This document shows, piece after piece, positions 6,565 through 11,386 of a stretch of DNA of 11,386 nucleotides (positions are counted from its first letter, which is position 1; each line of letters starts with the position of its first letter). The DNA is from JACKFB01 sp041389525. GTDB lineage: Bacteria; Myxococcota_A; UBA9042; PHBI01; JACKFB01. The notes below the pieces were generated by a model that saw nothing but the letters and a program-made list of their open reading frames with translations, was not told the DNA's origin and ran no database searches. The DNA lies in NCBI GenBank assembly GCA_041389525.1, contig JAWKRR010000102.1, forward strand, positions 1 to 11,386. The letters run 5' to 3'. Made by a program: the position numbers and the translations under genes.

Positions 6565-7957
6565 GATCCCCGGTGTTTATGTCGTATTTGTCGAGCTTGT
6601 AGCGCAGCGACCGGAAGCTGATTCGCAGCAGCTTGGCGGCCTCGGTGCGGTTGCCGCCCGTGCGCTCGAGCCCCTGAATCAGCAGCCCGCGCTCGAGCTC
6701 CGCCAGCAGGCCCTCGAGGTCCATGCCCTCGGGCGGCACGGTCAGCTCGGCCGCCAGCCCGCGCAGCCGCGTGTCGCCGCTCGCCACCGTGGGCGGCAGG
6801 CTGTCCGGCGTCACCGCCCGCGTCGTCTCGAAGGTCACAGCCCGCTCGACGATGTTCTCCAGCTCGCGGACGTTCCCGGGGAAGTCATAGGCCAGCAGCA
6901 GCTCAGTCGTCTCGGGCGCGAAGTCCTCGATGGGGCGGTCCATCTCGGTCGCGAATCGCTTGAGGAAGTGCCGCGCGATCAGCGGGATATCCTCGCGTCG
7001 CTCGCGCAGTGGCGGGATCTCCAGCCGGATGACGTTGAGGCGGTAGTAGAGATCCTCGCGGAATCGCCCGCCGCGGATCGCCTCCTCGAGGTCCTGGTTC
7101 GTCGCCGCGATGACGCGCACGTCGATCGCCTCTTCGGAGACCGAGCCCACCGGCCGAATCCGCCGCTCCTGCAACACCCGCAGCAGCTTCACCTGCAGGT
7201 GCATCGGCAGCTCACCCACCTCATCGAGGAAGATGGTCCCCTGATTCGCGGCGCTGAACATGCCGACCTTGGCCACGTGCGCGCCGGTGAAGGCGCCCTT
7301 CGTGTGCCCGAAGAGCTCGCTCTCCATCAGGTTTTCAGGGATGGCGCCGCAGTTCACCGCCACCAGCGGGAAGTCCTGTCGGCGCGACCCGTGGTGAATC
7401 GCGCGGGCCACCAGCTCCTTTCCCGTCCCGCTCTCGCCCGTGATGAGCACGCTGGTCCGCGTGTCGGCCACGCGCCGCACCAGCTCGAAGACCTGCTGCA
7501 TCCGCGCCGAACGCCCGACGATGTTGTGGAAGCTGTACTGCTTGTGGACCTGCGCGCGTAGCTGGCGGTTCTCCTCCAGCAAGCGCCGCTGGTTCAGCGC
7601 CTTCTCGATGACGACCTTGATCTCGTCGACCTTGAAGGGCTTCTGAACGTAGTCGAAGGCCCCCTTCTTCATCGCGTCGATGGCGGTGTCCGTCGTCGCA
7701 AACGCCGTCATCATAAGGACTTGCGTGTCGGGCGCCCGGTCCTTGACCGCCTCGAGCACCCCCAACCCGTCGACCTGCGGCATCATCAAATCGGTGAGCA
7801 CGAGATCGAAGGCCTCGCCGCACTCCAGGCGGTTGATGGCGTCGCGGCCGTTGGACGCTAGGCTTACCTCGTAGCCCTCCTTGCGCAGGAAGATCTCGAG
7901 GAACTCCCGCAGGCTGCGCTCGTCGTCGACGATGAGGATTCTAGCCGCGTCGGTCAT
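6557..7957 (-). CDS. pilR: PilR, sigma-54-dependent NtrC-type response regulator
   Basis: Transcription activator of the pilus two-component system, 466 aa, cytoplasmic. Domain order is: receiver domain (about 5-118) with acidic pocket Asp11-Asp12, phosphoacceptor Asp56 in VLTDLMMP and conserved Lys106; AAA+ domain (about 145-380) with Walker A GESGTGKE at 174-181, the sigma-54 contact loop GAFTGA at 221-226 and Walker B TIFLDEVGEL at 241-250; and a Fis-type helix-turn-helix at the C terminus (about 434-458, RTEAAKLLRISFRSLRYKL). All parts are intact. The family normally activates pilin transcription from a sigma-54 promoter when phosphorylated by PilS. I took the ATG at 7957, 16 bases after the pilS stop; the frame open to 8179 is a pilS shadow. 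No pilA gene follows here, so its target lies elsewhere. Confidence 0.95.
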   Translation of the reverse strand: MTDAARILIVDDERSLREFLEIFLRKEGYEVSLASNGRDAINRLECGEAFDLVLTDLMMPQVDGLGVLEAVKDRAPDTQVLMMTAFATTDTAIDAMKKGAFDYVQKPFKVDEIKVVIEKALNQRRLLEENRQLRAQVHKQYSFHNIVGRSARMQQVFELVRRVADTRTSVLITGESGTGKELVARAIHHGSRRQDFPLVAVNCGAIPENLMESELFGHTKGAFTGAHVAKVGMFSAANQGTIFLDEVGELPMHLQVKLLRVLQERRIRPVGSVSEEAIDVRVIAATNQDLEEAIRGGRFREDLYYRLNVIRLEIPPLRERREDIPLIARHFLKRFATEMDRPIEDFAPETTELLLAYDFPGNVRELENIVERAVTFETTRAVTPDSLPPTVASGDTRLRGLAAELTVPPEGMDLEGLLAELERGLLIQGLERTGGNRTEAAKLLRISFRSLRYKLDKYDINTGDRD

Positions 7958-7973
7958 GCAGAGGTCTCGGGGG

Positions 7974-9620
7974 TCATGCGGCTCGCGTCGGGACGTGCCG
8001 CGGGAGGTCGACGTGGCAGACGGTGCCTGCCCCGGGTTCGCTCTCGAGCGACACGAAGCCGTCGTTCTCGGTGACGATACGATACACCGTCGCAAGCCCG
8101 AGGCCCGTTCCCGCCTCTTTCGTCGTGAAGAAGGGCTCGAACACGTGCTCCCGGATCTCGGGCGGGATGCCGGGCCCACTGTCCGAAATGGTCAGGCGAT
8201 GAAAGCAGCCTCGATCGTCGTCCAGCGGCGCCACGCTGACCCGGAGGTCGCCGCCCTCGGGCATGGCCTGCACCGCGTTCGTGAGGCTGTTCCACATGAC
8301 CTGCGTGAGGTAGGTGGGGTCGGCGATCACCCGCGCGCCCTCCTCCACCGCCGTTTCCACGCGGATGTTCGCCAACTTTTCGTCGTGCTTCAAGACAGCC
8401 ACGGCGTCATTGACCATCCGGCTGATATCGGTCGGCACGCGCTCGCCGTGTCGCGGGCGGGCGTAGGTCAAAAAGTCAGTGATCCACTGGTTGAGCGCGT
8501 CGGCCTCGCGGCTGACGATGGCGAGCAGCGTCGCCTCGTCGGCCTCGAGCTTGAGCGTCCGCCCGAGCAGCTGAACCGCGCCCGAGATCGACGCCAGCGG
8601 GTTGCGGATCTCGTGGGCGACGACGGCGGCGAGCTGGCCCAGGGTCGCGAACTGCTCGGCGCGCTTGACCCGCTCCTCCATCTGCCGCACCCGCGTGATG
8701 TCGGCGAAGATCAGGATGTGCCCGATGTGGCGGTCGCGGGCGTCGAGCAGCGGCGTGATGGTCCACTTGATGTGGGCGAGCTCGCCGCCGAGCACCTGGC
8801 TGGTCAGCTCCTCGGTCTGGGTCAACAGCTTGTCTTCGTTCTGGAAGATGGCCTTCAGGTCGGTGAAGTAGCGCGTGATGTCTCGGTACAGGACGCTGCG
8901 GGCGCTGTAGCCGGTGATCTCTTCGGCGACGCCGTTGAAGAACGTGATCTGCCGGTTCAGGTTCACCGTGATGAGGCCGGACTGGATCGACGAGACGATG
9001 TTCTCGTGGAGCGCCCGCAGATCTTCGAGGCTGACCCGGTTCGCGAGGATCTCGCGGTCGGCGCGGCGCAGGTGATCGGCCAGATAGCCCGACAGGAACG
9101 CGATCATGTAGAAGGCGACGAGGTTGACGAGCACGTTGTAGGCGGTCGCGCCGTAATTCGCGGCGAGCTCGAACTCGTCGGCCGGCGAGACGACGACGCC
9201 CTGTTGGAGCACCCGCGAGAGCAAGCTCCCAGCGCCGACGGCGCGCATCTCGAAGAGGCCGAGCGTGACCAGCAGCAGGGCGCTGATGGTGGCGACGTAC
9301 ATCGCGCCGCGGCGGTAGAGGATGCCTGCCGCGAGCACGATCCACAGCGAGAACAGGAACGTGAAGACGCTGGCCGTGCCGCCCGTGAGCACGACGAGGA
9401 TGGCCGCGAAGAAGGTGTCGCCGGTCACCTGCGCGTAGGCGTGCATCGTCAGGTGGCGGTGCGTGCTGATCAGCCGGAGCGCGATCATGTACGCGAGGCT
9501 CAGCGCGCAGACGGCAGCGACCAGGCCGTAGATGACCACCTCGGTCGAGGTGCCGACGGCCGCGCTGCCTGGCGAGCCGACCAGCAGCGTCGCGCCCAGC
9601 AGGCATGACGCGATGACCAC
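7974..9620 (-). CDS. pilS: PilS, six-TM PAS-domain sensor histidine kinase
   Basis: Membrane sensor kinase that phosphorylates PilR; 548 aa from the GTG at 9620. About six hydrophobic helices (near 1-20, 27-49, 67-82, 84-102, 105-124, 160-183) are followed by a PAS domain (about 205-310). HisKA follows, with AHEIRNPL at 335-342 and phospho-His336. The HATPase domain has the N box NSLTNAVQAM (444-453), G1 DSGPGIP (480-486), F box FEPFFTTK (494-501) and G2 GTGLGLA (504-510). The start is doubtful: GTG 9620 has no ribosome site and falls inside the first membrane helix. The in-frame codons just upstream (DLRPKLRALIVLR) look like the usual lead into this helix of the family. No ATG, GTG or TTG lies in frame up to the pilC stop, but a CTG at 9725 overlaps that stop. 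The gene is followed by pilR after 16 bases. Confidence 0.93.
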   Translation of the reverse strand: MVIASCLLGATLLVGSPGSAAVGTSTEVVIYGLVAAVCALSLAYMIALRLISTHRHLTMHAYAQVTGDTFFAAILVVLTGGTASVFTFLFSLWIVLAAGILYRRGAMYVATISALLLVTLGLFEMRAVGAGSLLSRVLQQGVVVSPADEFELAANYGATAYNVLVNLVAFYMIAFLSGYLADHLRRADREILANRVSLEDLRALHENIVSSIQSGLITVNLNRQITFFNGVAEEITGYSARSVLYRDITRYFTDLKAIFQNEDKLLTQTEELTSQVLGGELAHIKWTITPLLDARDRHIGHILIFADITRVRQMEERVKRAEQFATLGQLAAVVAHEIRNPLASISGAVQLLGRTLKLEADEATLLAIVSREADALNQWITDFLTYARPRHGERVPTDISRMVNDAVAVLKHDEKLANIRVETAVEEGARVIADPTYLTQVMWNSLTNAVQAMPEGGDLRVSVAPLDDDRGCFHRLTISDSGPGIPPEIREHVFEPFFTTKEAGTGLGLATVYRIVTENDGFVSLESEPGAGTVCHVDLPRHVPTRAA

Positions 9621-9721
9621 GCGCAGGACGATGAGCGCCCGGAGCTTTGGCCGCAGGTCCCCAGGCGGTTGCAGGGAGAGCGGATCGGGCGGATTTTCTC
9701 GCGACTCGGGGGAGGTCCGGT

Positions 9722-10930
9722 TCAGGAGAAGGAGTCCGCCATGTTGAAGATCGGCATGTACATCGCGAGCAGCACCACGCCGATGATACCGCCGAGCACC
9801 ACCATGATGAGGGGCTCGATGAGGGAGGTGATGCCGTCGACCGCGGCGTCGACCTCGTCGTCGTAGAAGTCGGCGATCTTCGACAGCATGATGTCCATGG
9901 CGCCGGTGGACTCACCGACCGCGATCATCTGCACGACCATCTTCGGGAAGACGGATTGCTCCATCAGCGGCGAGGCGATGGACTTGCCTTCGGAGATCTT
10001 CTCCCGGGTGTACATGACGCCCTTCTCGACGACCGCGTTGCCGGCGGTCTTCGCCACGATCTCGAGGGCGTCGAGGATCGGCACGCCCGAGCTGATCAGC
10101 GTCCCGAGCGTACGGGTGAACTTCGCGACGGCGGCCTTCTTCACCAGGGTGCCGAACACCGGCACCTTCAGGAGGAACGCGTCGAAATAGTACCGTGGTT
10201 TCGGGTACCTGAGCAGGACGTTGAAGGCGACCACCACCGAGACGATGATGCCGACGAGCAGCGGCGTGTTCTCGACGGTCCACGCCGAGACCTTCATCAC
10301 CTGCTGGGTCAACGCCGGCAGGTTCTTGCCCATCGAGGTGAACATCTCGCCGAAGGCAGGGATGACCTTGATGAGCAAAAAGCCGCTGATGGTGAGCGAG
10401 ACGAAGAGCACCGTCACCGGGTACTTCATCGCCGACTTGACCTTCTGCTTCAGCTTGACGGCCTTCTCGATGTAGGCCGCGAGCCGGTTGAGGATGGTAT
10501 CGAGGATACCGCCCATCTCGCCGGCCTGGATCAAGTTCACGAAGAGATTGTCGAATACTTTCGGATGCTTCGCGAGCGCGTCGGCGAAAGTCGAGCCCGA
10601 CTCGACCGAGCGCTTCACGTCGAGGACGATCTTCTGAAAGAGCGGGTGAGGCTCCTGGCTGCCCAAGATCTCGAGGCACTGCACCAAGGGCAGACCGGCG
10701 TCGATCATGGTGGCGAGCTGGCGCGTGAACACCACCTTGGTCTTGATCGGGACGTTGGTGATGCCCGGGATGATGATCGCGCCGCCACTGCCGCGCTTCT
10801 TCTTGATCTTGGTGGGTTCGACGCCCATCGAGCGGAGCTGGTTCTGGACCTCGATCTCGCTCGGCGCGTCGATGACGCCGCGCTTCGGCTCGCCGTGGCG
10901 GTCTTTGCCTTCCCAGTTGTAGAGCGCCAT
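9722..10930 (-). CDS. pilC: PilC, type IV pilus inner-membrane platform protein (GspF/T2SSF family)
   Basis: Polytopic inner-membrane protein that couples the assembly ATPase PilB and the retraction ATPase PilT to pilin addition or removal at the pilus base; 402 aa, the standard length. A short cytoplasmic N-terminal domain (1-60) precedes two homologous T2SSF domains (about 68-190 and 270-393). Each carries the matching short motif with a conserved Glu: QAGEMGG at 135-141 and AVGESTG at 337-343. Membrane helices lie near 171-192, 222-240 and 372-395, and the protein ends with the typical MYMPIFNM segment. The ATG at 10930 has a strong ribosome site six bases away. It lies 92 bases after pilT and in front of pilS, a gene order typical of myxobacterial pil loci. 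Nothing is missing. Confidence 0.96.
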   Translation of the reverse strand: MALYNWEGKDRHGEPKRGVIDAPSEIEVQNQLRSMGVEPTKIKKKRGSGGAIIIPGITNVPIKTKVVFTRQLATMIDAGLPLVQCLEILGSQEPHPLFQKIVLDVKRSVESGSTFADALAKHPKVFDNLFVNLIQAGEMGGILDTILNRLAAYIEKAVKLKQKVKSAMKYPVTVLFVSLTISGFLLIKVIPAFGEMFTSMGKNLPALTQQVMKVSAWTVENTPLLVGIIVSVVVAFNVLLRYPKPRYYFDAFLLKVPVFGTLVKKAAVAKFTRTLGTLISSGVPILDALEIVAKTAGNAVVEKGVMYTREKISEGKSIASPLMEQSVFPKMVVQMIAVGESTGAMDIMLSKIADFYDDEVDAAVDGITSLIEPLIMVVLGGIIGVVLLAMYMPIFNMADSFS

Positions 10931-10936
10931 GCCCTT

Positions 10937-10942
10937 CTCCTC
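10937..10942 (-). promoter_or_regulatory. Ribosome binding site of pilC
   Basis: The minus strand reads GAGGAG, then a six-base spacer and the ATG at 10930: a near-optimal Shine-Dalgarno sequence that fixes the pilC start. Confidence 0.75.
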
Positions 10943-10954
10943 GTTCTGGCCCCG

Positions 10955-10984
10955 AGATTAGCGCGGGGACTCACACCCTGAAAA
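10955..10984 (-). promoter_or_regulatory. Weak sigma-70-like promoter candidate ahead of pilC
   Basis: In the 92-base gap between pilT and pilC the minus strand has TTTTCA (10984-10979), an 18-base spacer and TAATCT (10960-10955), a poor match to -35/-10 elements. It is the only AT-richer patch in the gap. An inverted repeat CCCCG...CGGGG (10950-10954 with 10964-10968, nine-base loop) overlaps it. It could instead be plain intergenic sequence with pilC read from the pilT transcript. Low confidence. Confidence 0.2.
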
Positions 10985-11022
10985 CTGTTGGGCCGCCTCG
11001 TCGGCGAACCCTGTGCGGGGCC

Positions 11023-11386
11023 TCAGCGTGAGCCGGTCCCCCGGCGCGACGGCCCAGGCACGCCACCGCCCGCCCGGTCGGAACGCCACTGCTGAACCAT
11101 GTTCGTCAATTCGTCGGGGTCGCTGGTGTACTCCAGCCCCTGCTCAATCGAGATGGAGCCCGCCTGGATGTGCGCCAGGAAGGACTGGTTGAAGGTCTGA
11201 TTGCCAAACTTCCCTTGTCCCATCTGCATCTGCGAGTAGATCTGGTGCGTCTTGTCTTCGCGAATCAGGTTACGAATCGCGGCGTTAGGGATCATCACCT
11301 CGACCGCCAGCACGCGCCCCTTGCCGTCCTGACGCGGGATGAGCTGCTGGCTGACCACGCCGGCCAGCACGAAGCTGAGTTGGCTT
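11023..11386 (-). CDS. pilT: PilT, type IV pilus retraction ATPase (C-terminal third only)
   Basis: Only the last 120 residues are inside the window; the 5' part with the Walker motifs lies beyond the right edge. PilT is the hexameric cytoplasmic motor that depolymerises the pilus and powers twitching or social motility. The visible part opens with LSFVLAGVVSQQLIPR, which in PilT lies a short way after the ATPase core. It then carries AIRNLIRE (visible residues 36-43), the C-terminal motif known to be needed for retraction and one that distinguishes PilT from the assembly ATPase PilB. DKTHQIYSQMQMGQ and a segment ending in SDPDEL follow, as in the family. The tail is Gly/Arg-rich and specific to this lineage. 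pilC follows after 92 bases. Confidence 0.94.
   Translation of the reverse strand, partial: SQLSFVLAGVVSQQLIPRQDGKGRVLAVEVMIPNAAIRNLIREDKTHQIYSQMQMGQGKFGNQTFNQSFLAHIQAGSISIEQGLEYTSDPDELTNMVQQWRSDRAGGGVPGPSRRGTGSR

Noticed and set aside
7955..7977. Tiny minus-strand ORF (seven codons, MTPETSA) with an ATG overlapping the pilS stop
   Set aside because: It is in another frame from pilR and ends at the pilR start. It could couple translation, but nothing beyond the ATGA coincidence supports it as a gene.
8090..8106. GG-N10-GC arrangement on the minus strand (CGGGCCTCGGGCTTGC) resembling a sigma-54 -24/-12 site
   Set aside because: The -24 half is a poor match to TGGCAC, it lies inside pilS coding sequence, and in GC-rich DNA this spacing arises often by chance.
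7958..8179. PilR frame extended to an ATG at 8179
   Set aside because: The extra 74 residues are a low-complexity shadow of the pilS end; the receiver domain starts right after the ATG at 7957.
7881..9608. Long plus-strand open frame of 575 codons opposite pilS
   Set aside because: It is an antisense shadow caused by high GC: the protein is rich in Arg, His, Asp and Val without any domain, while the minus strand encodes a complete kinase. The same applies to the plus-strand frame 9647-10981 opposite pilC and to 4448-5662 opposite the SDR gene.

Overview
The window is GC-rich bacterial DNA, packed almost wall to wall with genes. Ten genes are supported. Nine of them form one co-directional block on the minus strand; the tenth is a convergent gene at the left edge. 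The gene order pilT-pilC-pilS-pilR, followed by an ABC exporter pair, resembles the type IV pilus locus of Myxococcota and related former Deltaproteobacteria (in Myxococcus xanthus, as I recall it, pilB-T-C-S-R-A-G-H-I). A myxobacterial-type organism is therefore my best guess. This rests on synteny, base composition and protein style, not on a phylogenetic marker.

Layout, read along the minus strand from the right edge. The C-terminal third of the retraction ATPase PilT (11386-11023) comes first. After a 92-bp gap with a weak promoter-like segment come the inner-membrane platform protein PilC (10930-9722), the six-TM PAS histidine kinase PilS (ending at 7974, start uncertain) and the sigma-54-dependent response regulator PilR (7957-6557). 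From there each gene overlaps the next by 1 to 11 bases: a one-TM, TPR-like protein of 347 aa (6564-5521), an extended SDR nucleotide-sugar enzyme (5524-4571), a DegT/DnrJ-type PLP sugar aminotransferase (4574-3435), an ABC ATPase (3438-2476), an ABC-2/NosY-like permease (2486-1680) and a three-TM protein of unknown function (1680-1021). On the plus strand a membrane-anchored SGNH/GDSL hydrolase, cut at its 5' end by the window, runs toward the operon and ends 23 bases from it.

How it may work together: PilC and PilT belong to the pilus extension/retraction machine, and PilS-PilR normally switches pilin transcription on through sigma-54. The ABC pair fits the PilH/PilI exporter needed for piliation in M. 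xanthus, and one of the two unrecognised membrane proteins may be the third component (PilG-like). The unusual points are that no pilin gene follows pilR, and that a two-enzyme set able to make an amino sugar nucleotide (a 4-keto-forming SDR plus a PLP aminotransferase) sits in the middle of the translationally coupled run. This suggests, without proving it, that a sugar modification of a surface structure is co-produced with the pilus exporter. I saw no RNA gene, insertion sequence, CRISPR array or long repeat. No stretch above 300 bases lacks a gene.
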